Shown here: positions 1 to 6,855 of the stretch, piece by piece
How the letters are laid out: every line of letters starts with the position of its first letter
Numbering within the stretch: position 1 is the stretch's first letter
Program-made: the position numbers and the translations under genes
The notes under the pieces: model-generated
Seen by the model: only the letters and a program-made list of their open reading frames with translations
What the model was told of the DNA's origin: nothing
Databases searched by the model: none
From: CAZHFA01 sp964534945
Lineage (GTDB): Bacteria; Bdellovibrionota_C; UBA2361; CAKMMH01
NCBI GenBank assembly: GCA_964534945.1
Contig: CAZHSB010000049.1
Coordinates: 1-12,297 of the forward strand
Length of the DNA: 12,297 nucleotides
Reading direction: 5' to 3'

Positions 1-55
1 TATCTTATCTCTCCTTAACGGGCTTTTGTGTCTAAAAATATGATAAACTCCCGTT
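1..55 (-). promoter_or_regulatory. Possible leader and ribosome binding site of a minus-strand gene off the left edge
   Basis: Read on the minus strand, positions 16-11 give a perfect AAGGAG Shine-Dalgarno sequence, and the window ends ten bases further on. A start codon beginning at or just beyond position 1 would be correctly spaced. Upstream on the same strand, positions 65-60 read TATAAT, a perfect -10 hexamer, but I see no good -35. Between them lies an inverted repeat, AACGGG at 17-22 and CCCGTT at 50-55, with a 27-base spacer; it could be an operator or a leader hairpin. The gene itself is not in the window, so this is inference from short signals in AT-rich DNA. Confidence 0.25.
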
Positions 56-97
56 CATCATTATATTTATTTACTACTTCCAATTGTTTTTATTCCT

Positions 98-301
98 TTG
101 AGAAAACATACAATATACTTTAGCATTTTATTTGTGATTAGTTCTTTTTTACTATGTTTTCCTTTTCAAGCTTTTTCATTTTTAGTGGACAAATTGACGG
201 TGACTTCTCTTCCTGTTTTATTATTTCTTCTTTTGATAAATAGGGTTGACAGTTGTGTTTATTATAAAAATCGTGAGGTTCGAAAAAAATTAATATTTTA
301 A
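98..301 (+). pseudogene. Short hydrophobic open frame, possible remnant of a membrane protein
   Basis: An open frame of 67 codons begins at a TTG and has no Shine-Dalgarno sequence. The frame is open further upstream, from position 47, without an ATG. The product would have two hydrophobic stretches (about residues 6-28 and 36-47) and end in a basic tail rich in K and R. That pattern fits the C-terminal end of a polytopic membrane protein whose front half has been lost, but T-rich DNA gives hydrophobic translations by chance. I recognise no family. It may be a decayed remnant or no gene at all. Confidence 0.15.
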
Positions 302-484
302 TCAATAAAATAACTGAATGGGTTCTTTTAGAATATTGTATATTATATAATTTTCTTGAATAATAAATAATAGCGCAGAAATATAGGAAATAAATCGAGT
401 AGATGATATTTTTATACATGGATTCAAAAAACCTTATTACCATTAATAATTTTTTTGAAACTAAATTTGTATTTTTTGCATCTA
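302..484. other. Non-coding stretch upstream of the glycosyltransferase gene
   Basis: Very AT-rich and without a supportable gene. A perfect TATAAT at 346-351 could be the -10 box for the downstream gene; the matching -35 position (323-328, TTCTTT) is poor. The reverse-strand open frame across 138-443 is K/I/Y-rich low-complexity sequence and was not accepted. Confidence 0.4.
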
Positions 485-1591
485 ATGTATATGAACCGAA
501 GTGATATAATAAAAATTTTAAAAATTAGTCCTTTTATTTTTGTTTTTGTGTTTATTTATCTAAATTCGATTTATAAAGTCACTGATTTTCATCTTTATTG
601 GGGTAGCGCTTCTGCATTTTTTAATGGCAAGAACCCATATAATCCAGAAAATATGCCGAACTTTACACAAATAAAAAATTATTATACTGGTGAAGTCCCA
701 CATGTTTGGAATCCGCCAATCTTTTTTATATTAGTGTCATATCTTTTTTTATGGTCTTTTAAATATTCTTTTGTTATTGGACAAATATGTACATTTTTTT
801 CATTGATAGGAATTATTTTATTAATGAAGAAAATTAAAAAAATTTCTTGGTATAATTTTTCCATAATATTGTTGATTTTTATTATGTCATCAACCACTTA
901 TGCAACGGTTGTTCTTAACCAGATTACTGTACAATTATCTTTTTTCCTAATATTGTCATTATATTATTTGAAAAAAAGAAAAGATTTTTTTGGTGGAATA
1001 TTTTTGCCATTTTTACTCATAAAACCACATATATTTTTGTTTTATTTATCCAGTGTATTTATTTTAACTTTAGTTCAAAAAAGATTTTATATTTTTTTAG
1101 GAGCAATTACTTCGCTTTTTTTATCTTTATTAATTGCTTTTTTTATTAATCCAAGTAGCTTTGTTGACTTTATTAATAATGTAACAGGGACAACTGAATA
1201 TGAAGTTGTTGGTTTATTTCAATTCTTACCATATAGGTTATGTAAATATCGTTATGAAATTTCAATAACATTAAATTTATTATTTATGCTTGCTTTACTA
1301 CGTATAAGGAAGATAAATTTTTATTATACATTGTGCTTAGGGTTGCTTTTTATGCCATATGGGTTTCTTTTTGATTATTCTGCATTGTTACCAGTTATTT
1401 GTTTAGTGTTTAATGATATCTTGCTTTTTGGAGATAGATTCAAATATAAAACACTCATTGGAATTGTAATATTTATGGCATCAAATCTTTATATGCTTTT
1501 CAATCCAACATCATGGACTGCAATGTTTATTCCACTATCTTTATTGTGGTTAATGTATTCTAGAAAGATAATACAGTTAGAGGAATTTTGA
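485..1591 (+). CDS. GT87-like (DUF2029) polytopic glycosyltransferase
   Basis: Probably transfers a sugar from a polyprenyl-phosphate donor on the outer face of the inner membrane, as GT-C fold family 87 enzymes such as PimE do. The sequence shows a first TM helix, then a periplasmic loop with the family pattern: Asp-Phe-x-x-Tyr/Trp, then GKNPYNP, about 25 residues later a W/Y-N-PP motif, then about eight more hydrophobic helices. The Asp of that first loop (34 residues from the start used here) corresponds to the catalytic Asp of the family. About 368 residues, a normal length. The start is uncertain: TTG at 455 and ATGs at 485 and 491 are in frame and none has a clear ribosome binding site; 485 puts the first helix near the N terminus. 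It stands alone, 348 bases from the pilus genes, and is more AT-rich than they are. The acceptor is unknown; the pilin or a surface glycan are possible. Confidence 0.68.
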   Translation: MYMNRSDIIKILKISPFIFVFVFIYLNSIYKVTDFHLYWGSASAFFNGKNPYNPENMPNFTQIKNYYTGEVPHVWNPPIFFILVSYLFLWSFKYSFVIGQICTFFSLIGIILLMKKIKKISWYNFSIILLIFIMSSTTYATVVLNQITVQLSFFLILSLYYLKKRKDFFGGIFLPFLLIKPHIFLFYLSSVFILTLVQKRFYIFLGAITSLFLSLLIAFFINPSSFVDFINNVTGTTEYEVVGLFQFLPYRLCKYRYEISITLNLLFMLALLRIRKINFYYTLCLGLLFMPYGFLFDYSALLPVICLVFNDILLFGDRFKYKTLIGIVIFMASNLYMLFNPTSWTAMFIPLSLLWLMYSRKIIQLEEF

Positions 1592-1939
1592 AGTATATTC
1601 AATAAAAGCTTCATTTTCCCGACCTTGTCTTGCATTAAATGTTTTTCCATTTTTAATTTAGTGTAAATCTTTCTGGTGTATTCTATTACTAATATCAACT
1701 ATGGAAGTTGTGTCGCTATCAGTAATTTATTGAAAATAATACATAAGCAAAATGCTAAGGAAATAATTTAAGAGGTTTCTTAACCATGTGGCATTTTTTA
1801 ATGTCAATCTTTATAAAACAAGTTTCTAAAAATGTTGGCGAAAGTTACTGCTTTCTTAATGTTATTTAAGTATTTCCTTTAAAATTACGATGATATTCTA
1901 CAGGTTATTTGTGATATATTTTGTTTTGGAGATATTGCT
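1592..1939. other. Non-coding region between the glycosyltransferase and the Tad genes
   Basis: No gene is supportable on either strand. Just after the glycosyltransferase stop there is a weak 5-bp inverted repeat, TGAAG at 1589-1593 and CTTCA at 1609-1613, followed by TTTT. A stronger hairpin lies at 1749-1799 (separate entry). The tadZ promoter should be in the last 140 bases. The best -35/-10 pair I see is TTGGCG at 1835-1840 and TAATGT at 1857-1862 (16-bp spacer), which is only a weak match. A good Shine-Dalgarno sequence, GGAG at 1928-1931, precedes the tadZ GTG start. Confidence 0.5.
1749..1799 (+). terminator. Hairpin with T-tract, possible terminator or leader structure
   Basis: AAAATGC at 1749-1755 pairs with GCATTTT at 1791-1797, and the second arm runs into a six-base T-tract (1794-1799). 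Inside the loop, AAGGAAA and TTTCTT can form a further imperfect stem with one bulged base. It lies about 160 bases after the glycosyltransferase stop, which is far for a simple terminator. The stem is AT-rich, so stability is modest. It could end glycosyltransferase transcription or be a structured leader of the Tad unit. Confidence 0.35.
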
Positions 1940-3184
1940 GTGAAATTATTAATTATTGATGCGTCAACAGAAGCTCAGGCAAGATGCGCTAAAAAGATAG
2001 AGCCTTTTAATAAGAGCGATATTGAAATGCTTGATTTAAAAATACGTCTTGCAAATGAGGAAACATATAAGGATATTTTAAACGATGCTGATGTCGTTAT
2101 ATTAGGTGCAGATCTTAGTGATAGGGCAAATACTGTTGCAAGGGAAATAGTTGGAGTTTGCCCATGGATGAACATAATAATGTTCGTTAAAGAAGAACTT
2201 TATGGAGGAAATGTTTTTAGAATTGCGCATTCTGTAGGCGTTAGAAAAGTTTTCGTCGATACTGTAGGACCACTTGATTTCTTACAAGAACTTGTGGCTA
2301 TTCATACAGAATTTAGAAAGGAGGGGCGCGCAAGAGAAGGAATAATTATTGCGGTAAATCACGCAAAAGGAGGAGTCGGCGCAACGTCAGTTTGTGCTGC
2401 GTTAGCAGAAGTTTGTGGGGTTTATAATAAAAGAACACTTCTTTGGGATATGGATGTCGAAACAAGGGATTTAAGTAGATCTTTAGTTTCAAGTGGCGCA
2501 GAGGCGAAAATTGTGTCTTCTTGGATAAATGGTGCTAGGGAAATTTCAAGGGAAGGGTTAAAAGATGCTCTTTGTCCTGTAAGTAATGATGTATTGATAT
2601 TAATGCCACCAGATTGTATGGCAGAATCAATGGATTTAGTTTGTCATACAGATAGCATCGCACTTTGTAGTCGAATATTAGAACTTTCAAGAATTCTGTT
2701 TGATATAATTATAGTAGATACGGGTGGACGAATGGGACCAGCAACGGGGGCTATTATTAGAAATTGTGATATATCATTAACTGTTATGGACGATAGCGTT
2801 TTGGGGCTTACGGCTGTTGATTTGTATCTTAATTTCTTAAAAAGTCTGTTGGGGACTTCAGAAAGAATGAAATTTTTAATTAATGGGTTTTCTGGGGGGA
2901 TGCTAACAAAACAGCAAATGGAATCGGCTTTAGAGTCTGCACAAAAGTTAGGACATGATGTATGGCAATTAGATCCTGTTTGCTTTGATGCTAAGGCTAC
3001 AATGTGGCCTGGAAGTGGAAAAACGCTTTATAGCTTAGGGAATCGTCAAACAAGATTTTCTTTTGAGAAAATTGCCCAAGAACTAGGATTAACTTCTTCT
3101 GGAGCATTAGTAAAAAGAAAAGAAGTTATTGGAATAGAGCATAAAAAGAAAGGATTGTTAGATAAAATTTTCAATAAAAATTAA
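1940..3184 (+). CDS. tadZ: TadZ/CpaE pilus-localisation ATPase (ParA/MinD family)
   Basis: Places the Tad pilus machine at its site in the cell. About residues 1-125 form a receiver-like fold without the usual phospho-acceptor: the strand that normally carries the Asp ends in VVILGAD. Residues 133-380 are a ParA/MinD-type ATPase domain with a deviant Walker A, KGGVGATS (143-150), in which the second lysine of the standard loop is Ala as is common in TadZ/CpaE. It also has a Walker A'-like LLWDMD (167-172) and a Walker B/switch II DIIIVDTGG (255-263). The C-terminal tail is K-rich and amphipathic (KKKGLLDKIFNK), resembling MinD membrane-targeting helices. The start is GTG with GGAG seven bases upstream; 414 residues is normal for CpaE. 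It heads the pilus gene group, 114 bases before flp. Confidence 0.9.
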   Translation: MKLLIIDASTEAQARCAKKIEPFNKSDIEMLDLKIRLANEETYKDILNDADVVILGADLSDRANTVAREIVGVCPWMNIIMFVKEELYGGNVFRIAHSVGVRKVFVDTVGPLDFLQELVAIHTEFRKEGRAREGIIIAVNHAKGGVGATSVCAALAEVCGVYNKRTLLWDMDVETRDLSRSLVSSGAEAKIVSSWINGAREISREGLKDALCPVSNDVLILMPPDCMAESMDLVCHTDSIALCSRILELSRILFDIIIVDTGGRMGPATGAIIRNCDISLTVMDDSVLGLTAVDLYLNFLKSLLGTSERMKFLINGFSGGMLTKQQMESALESAQKLGHDVWQLDPVCFDAKATMWPGSGKTLYSLGNRQTRFSFEKIAQELGLTSSGALVKRKEVIGIEHKKKGLLDKIFNKN

Positions 3185-3251
3185 AAAAAATAATAATTTT
3201 TATGAATCTTACTTTAGAAAAAAGCATCTATATATCTAAGTTTTTGTTATT

Positions 3252-3290
3252 TTGCAAGGTAGTTAGTAATTTTTATAATATATTATGGAG
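3252..3290 (+). promoter_or_regulatory. Sigma-70-type promoter and ribosome binding site of flp
   Basis: TTGCAA (3252-3257) and a perfect TATAAT (3274-3279) are separated by 16 bases. GGAG at 3287-3290 lies eight bases before the flp ATG. Transcription would start near 3286, giving a leader of only about 13 bases. It lies in the 114-base gap between tadZ and flp, so the pilin and the genes after it could be expressed separately from tadZ, which suits an abundant subunit. This is a consensus match by eye in AT-rich DNA. Confidence 0.5.
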
Positions 3291-3298
3291 ATTTAAAA

Positions 3299-3403
3299 AT
3301 GTTAAGAAAATTTTTGAAAAATAAAAATCAAAAAGGTGCAACTTTAATTGAGTATGCAATATTATGTGGTGTTATGGTTACTGCCGCTGTGCTTATGTTA
3401 GGC
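3299..3403 (+). CDS. flp: Flp-family major pilin, truncated by assembly gap
   Basis: Subunit of the Tad pilus fibre. Thirty-five codons are visible before the sequence turns into N. A short basic leader (residues 1-13, K/R/N-rich) ends in Gly13, followed by ATLIEYAIL; this is the prepilin cleavage site, with Glu at +5 and Tyr at +6, the Flp-type Glu-Tyr pair. The hydrophobic helix continues to the edge of the gap. Flp prepilins are usually 50-70 residues, so some 20-35 residues are missing. The stop codon may be the TAA directly after the gap (3504-3506) or may lie within the gap. ATG start with GGAG eight bases upstream. The matching TadV/CpaA prepilin peptidase is not in this window. Confidence 0.87.
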
Positions 3404-3503
3404 NNNNNNNNNNNNNNNNNNNNNNNNNNNNNNNNNNNNNNNNNNNNNNNNNNNNNNNNNNNNNNNNNNNNNNNNNNNNNNNNNNNNNNNNNNNNNNNNN
3501 NNN
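3404..3503. other. Assembly gap of exactly 100 N
   Basis: All 100 bases are N, the conventional placeholder for a scaffold gap of unknown size, so real length and reading frame cannot be taken from coordinates here. It cuts the flp gene after codon 35. The true gap could be tens of bases or could hold more pilin genes. Confidence 0.97.
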
Positions 3504-3557
3504 TAATGATCGTAGATTTTTATTTATAATACGTTCATAAAATTTAAGGGTATAAAA

Positions 3558-4454
3558 ATGAGACCAGTTCAAATGCAACAACAAAATGATAGTTTGAAGT
3601 TAATATTAACTTTGGGGATTGTTTTAATTCTTCTTATTGGAATAGTTTTTATATTCTTAGGTATGAAAAATAATAAAGAAACAAATCCTATTTCATCTAA
3701 GAGGGCGGAGGCCTCGCATGTTAATGTTGAATCACAAAACAACCTTTTAGATGAAATGGGAGATGTTTTAATTCTTGTAAGAGATGTAAAAGTAGGAGAA
3801 AAAATAGACCCTTCAATGCTTAAAAAAGAAAGAAGGCCTAAAAATATGATTTCTTCTTCGATGATAGGTGATTTTTACCAAATAGAGGGATCTTTTGCAA
3901 AAATAGATGCTTCGGCAGGTGATATTTTAGAAAGAGAACAATTAACAAATAAAAAGCCAATCAATACAATTACTGCAAATATTCCAGAAGGTTTTAGGGC
4001 TATAACTATAAACGTTAATGTAACAAGTAGTATTGAAGGTTGGGCGAGAGCAGGGGCTTTCGTGGATATTGTTTGGAATGCTAAAATTAATGATAAACCA
4101 TCTGCAGTCGTTATTGTTCAGAATGTAAAAATCTTATCTGCAGATAGACAAGTTGAGGCCAATCCAGAAAATGGTCAAGCAGCAGTTCCAAGTACTGTAA
4201 CGCTACTTGTACTTGCAGAAGATGCTACAAAAATTCATTTAGCTGAAACAACGGGTAAATTAAGTTTGCAATTAAGAGGTGATAATTCAGAGCATAGTAT
4301 GGCATCGGGAAGTCCTCTTACTGTTGATGACTTATTAAATGGCGCCAAAAATGATAAAAAAGCCGAATATTCCGCAGTGGTAAAGATTAAAGGTAAAAAC
4401 GGAAAAATGGAAAAATGGGGACTTAAAGATGGAGAATTAGTTCTTATAGATTAA
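3558..4454 (+). CDS. rcpC: RcpC/CpaB pilus assembly protein
   Basis: Periplasmic, inner-membrane-anchored Tad component thought to work with the secretin RcpA/CpaC. One N-terminal TM helix (about 14-35) is followed by a polar linker. A SAF domain (about 69-135) contains the strand VLILVRDVKVGEKID. An RcpC-type domain (about 140-245) contains GFRAITINVNV, the GWARAGAFVDIV turn, and the late VTLLVLAEDATKIHLA segment. The last ~50 residues (VDDLLNGAK to the end) are a charged extension with a K/G-rich strand; I do not recognise it as a standard part of the family. The ATG has AAGGG seven bases upstream. It follows the pilin gap and is eight bases from tadA, so the two are very likely cotranscribed. 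Length (298) is typical. Confidence 0.9.
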   Translation: MRPVQMQQQNDSLKLILTLGIVLILLIGIVFIFLGMKNNKETNPISSKRAEASHVNVESQNNLLDEMGDVLILVRDVKVGEKIDPSMLKKERRPKNMISSSMIGDFYQIEGSFAKIDASAGDILEREQLTNKKPINTITANIPEGFRAITINVNVTSSIEGWARAGAFVDIVWNAKINDKPSAVVIVQNVKILSADRQVEANPENGQAAVPSTVTLLVLAEDATKIHLAETTGKLSLQLRGDNSEHSMASGSPLTVDDLLNGAKNDKKAEYSAVVKIKGKNGKMEKWGLKDGELVLID

Positions 4455-4462
4455 GGTTTTTT

Positions 4463-5893
4463 ATGACAAAAGATGATAGTGAAAAAAATTTAATAGGGTT
4501 ATTTTCTACAAAAACTAATTTAGAAAATAATAAAAAATCTCAAAATTTGTCGTCTTCTATAAACAATAATGTCAGTATAAATAAATCAGATATATTTAAT
4601 GAAAATAATAAAGGTCAATCAATAAAAGAAGAATTGTCAGACCAAGGAAATCTGGTTCTTAAAGAAGCAAAGGTAGAGTTAGGAGAGTTAATAGGAAAGC
4701 AAAAAGATTCTATTAATAGTATTACAGAAGCCACTATAACTAGAGCAGTAGAAAAAATAATTTCAAAATTAGAAATTAATATTCCAGATATTGAAAAAGC
4801 TACGATTATTATTTATTTGCAGAAAGATTTATTAGGATGGGGAATTTTACAACCGCTAATGGATAATTCTGAAATTACAGATATCCATGTCTATGATTAT
4901 CATACTGTAGTTGTGCAAAGAGGGAAAATTAGTGAAAGTACAACGTATCAATGGAATTCTAAACAATCATATATTGCATTCATTGATAGATTGCTTTTAA
5001 GGCTTGGAAAATCTTTATCAACGCAACAACACACAGTCGATGCTTCTCTTCCAAATGGTATAAGAATTTGTGCAATTCATGAAAGTGTTTGTGGTTCTAG
5101 GGGACCTCTTTTAAGTATTCGTATTCCAAGAATTAGTAATGTTTCTTTGGAAAGTATAATTTCATATAAAATGGCTCCTCCATTAATTGTTAAATATTTA
5201 GCGGGACTTGTAAAATCTGGAATTTGCACATTTATGATATCAGGAGAAACAGGAACTGGAAAAACAACATTGATGAAGTGCTTGGCAACTCAATTTGGTC
5301 CGCATGAATCAATTGTTGCCGTGGAAGATACACCTGAATTAAATTTACAACATGAATATTTTAGATCTTTAGTTTCTCGTCCTGCAAATAGTGAGGGAAA
5401 AGGAGAAGTAACTTTACAAGAGCATATAAAAACGACATTGCGTATGACGCCAACAAGAGTGCTACTTGGAGAAATGAGAACTCCACTTGCGGCAGAAGCG
5501 TTTTTAGAAGGAATACAAACGGGTCACGTTGGAATGAGTACAATTCACGCTAGAAATGCAAGAGAAACATTAGCAAGGCTTGAAGGATTGTTGGGAAGGG
5601 CACAAAAATCGGTTTCTTCCGAAATACTAAGGCAACAGGTGGCACTAGCAGTGGATGTTGTTATTTGGTTATTTCGTGAAAAAGAAACTGGACGACCTCG
5701 TATAGGAGAAGTTGTAGAAGTTGGAAAATGTGTTGAGGGAATAACTCAGACAAGACCAATGTTTTCAATATTAAAAACAGGAGAAGAGCCTGTTTGGAAA
5801 GTTGATTCTTGGGCAAGTTTTTTTGATGAGCAACTTTCTGAATATGGAATATTCTTAGGAGATGCACCTCCTGAAATAGGGTTAAGAGATTAA
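4463..5893 (+). CDS. tadA: TadA/CpaF secretion ATPase
   Basis: Hexameric cytoplasmic ATPase that powers Flp pilus assembly. The first ~65 residues are an N/K/S-rich, probably disordered tail. An N-terminal domain follows (about 85-240, with LLGWGILQPLMDNSEITDI and the conserved DASLPNGIRI patch). The catalytic core shows Walker A GETGTGKTT (261-269), Asp box VEDTPEL (287-293), Walker B RVLLGEMR with Glu337 (332-339) and His box GHVGMSTIHA (354-363). All ATPase motifs are intact. AAGG overlaps the rcpC stop codon and sits six bases before the ATG. At 476 residues it is normal for CpaF. The order rcpC-tadA-tadB-tadC is the usual core, except that the secretin gene rcpA normally near rcpC is missing. 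Confidence 0.96.
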   Translation: MTKDDSEKNLIGLFSTKTNLENNKKSQNLSSSINNNVSINKSDIFNENNKGQSIKEELSDQGNLVLKEAKVELGELIGKQKDSINSITEATITRAVEKIISKLEINIPDIEKATIIIYLQKDLLGWGILQPLMDNSEITDIHVYDYHTVVVQRGKISESTTYQWNSKQSYIAFIDRLLLRLGKSLSTQQHTVDASLPNGIRICAIHESVCGSRGPLLSIRIPRISNVSLESIISYKMAPPLIVKYLAGLVKSGICTFMISGETGTGKTTLMKCLATQFGPHESIVAVEDTPELNLQHEYFRSLVSRPANSEGKGEVTLQEHIKTTLRMTPTRVLLGEMRTPLAAEAFLEGIQTGHVGMSTIHARNARETLARLEGLLGRAQKSVSSEILRQQVALAVDVVIWLFREKETGRPRIGEVVEVGKCVEGITQTRPMFSILKTGEEPVWKVDSWASFFDEQLSEYGIFLGDAPPEIGLRD

Positions 5894-5918
5894 AAGTTTT
5901 TATTTTGAGTTTTAAGAA

Positions 5919-6854
5919 ATGTCTACAGAAGTAATTATTGGAATTATACTTTTTATTGTTGGAATAGGGGCTAGTATTATTTTCTTTATAAAAAATAGTG
6001 GAATAAGAAGTAATAAAAGTTTCATGATGCAATCAAGAAATATTAATAATCCTATAAAAAGAAATATGTATGAAGACAATGATTTTATTGTTATTGAAAG
6101 AAATAAAAATGGAAACTTAACATTAAAACAAAAAATAATATATGCAGGTTGGCATATATCTCCAATAATTTTTAATACGATAAGAGGAATTGTTTCAGTA
6201 ATATTTTTCTTGATAACAAAACAATTTTTTTCTTTATTTTTGTCAACAATCATGGCGGTAGTGGGGTTTGTTATTGTTACAACAATCTTAAACAAAGCTA
6301 TGGAAAAAAGGTCAAATGCCTTTGATAAAGATTTTGCTTCATATTTGCAATCTATAGTAAGTTTATTAAAGGCAGGAATGAATGTTACTACTGCAATGGA
6401 AGAGGGAGGAGGAAATTTAGAGGAAGGATCAACTGTAAAAAAAGAGGTAGAGTCATTATCTTCAAGATTAAAATCTGGAGTTGGAGAAGATGAGGCAATA
6501 GGAAGATTCGCAAACACGATAGATTATCCTGAAGTTGAACTTTTTGTTCAAGCTGTTATCTTAGGAAATAAATTAGGTGGAAGTTTAACCCAAACACTTG
6601 ATAGAATCTCTGAACAATGTAGGAAAAAACAATATTTTAGGGAATCTGCAGTTGCTGCTGTAGGTCAATCAAAAGGATCATTATGGATAATAATGATAAT
6701 ATTGGTAGGAGTATTGGCATTCTTGTCAATAAAAGCACCTCAAATGACAGATCATTTAAAGACTGATACTGGAAAAATAATTTTAGAAGCTGCTATTTTT
6801 CTAAATTTATTTGCAATTTATTTAATGGGGAAAATAGTAAAAATTAAAGTATAA
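5919..6854 (+). CDS. tadB: TadB inner-membrane platform protein
   Basis: Half of the inner-membrane platform on which TadA acts during pilin insertion. The N-terminal helix is at about 4-24. A pair of TM segments spans about 80-125. A type II secretion F (T2SF) domain at about 135-250 shows FASYLQSIVSLLKAGMN and the ILGNKLGGSLTQTLDRIS signature. Two C-terminal helices lie at about 254-272 and 287-306. At 311 residues it is of ordinary length. It begins 25 bases after tadA with a poor Shine-Dalgarno sequence, so it probably depends on coupling within the operon, and is followed by tadC after a single base. Assignment to TadB rather than TadC rests on order and on the T2SF variant. Confidence 0.92.
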   Translation: MSTEVIIGIILFIVGIGASIIFFIKNSGIRSNKSFMMQSRNINNPIKRNMYEDNDFIVIERNKNGNLTLKQKIIYAGWHISPIIFNTIRGIVSVIFFLITKQFFSLFLSTIMAVVGFVIVTTILNKAMEKRSNAFDKDFASYLQSIVSLLKAGMNVTTAMEEGGGNLEEGSTVKKEVESLSSRLKSGVGEDEAIGRFANTIDYPEVELFVQAVILGNKLGGSLTQTLDRISEQCRKKQYFRESAVAAVGQSKGSLWIIMIILVGVLAFLSIKAPQMTDHLKTDTGKIILEAAIFLNLFAIYLMGKIVKIKV

Positions 6855-6855
6855 A

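Noticed and set aside
246..268. Perfect -35 box TTGACA followed by TATAAA
   Set aside because: The spacer is only 11 bases, too short for a sigma-70 promoter, and no gene begins shortly downstream.
138..443. Minus-strand open frame of 101 codons
   Set aside because: Low-complexity I/K/Y-rich translation of AT-rich DNA with no ribosome binding site and no recognisable domain.
1835..1851. Sigma-54-like promoter (TGGC ... TGC) upstream of tadZ
   Set aside because: The GG and GC dinucleotides are 11 bases apart instead of the required 10, and the rest of the consensus is weak.
3182..3201. Terminator after tadZ formed by A-run and T-run
   Set aside because: The stem would be only A-T pairs with no GC core; any AT-rich spacer can form it.
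5912..6517. Minus-strand open frame of 201 codons
   Set aside because: It lies entirely antisense to tadB, whose product has clear family motifs.
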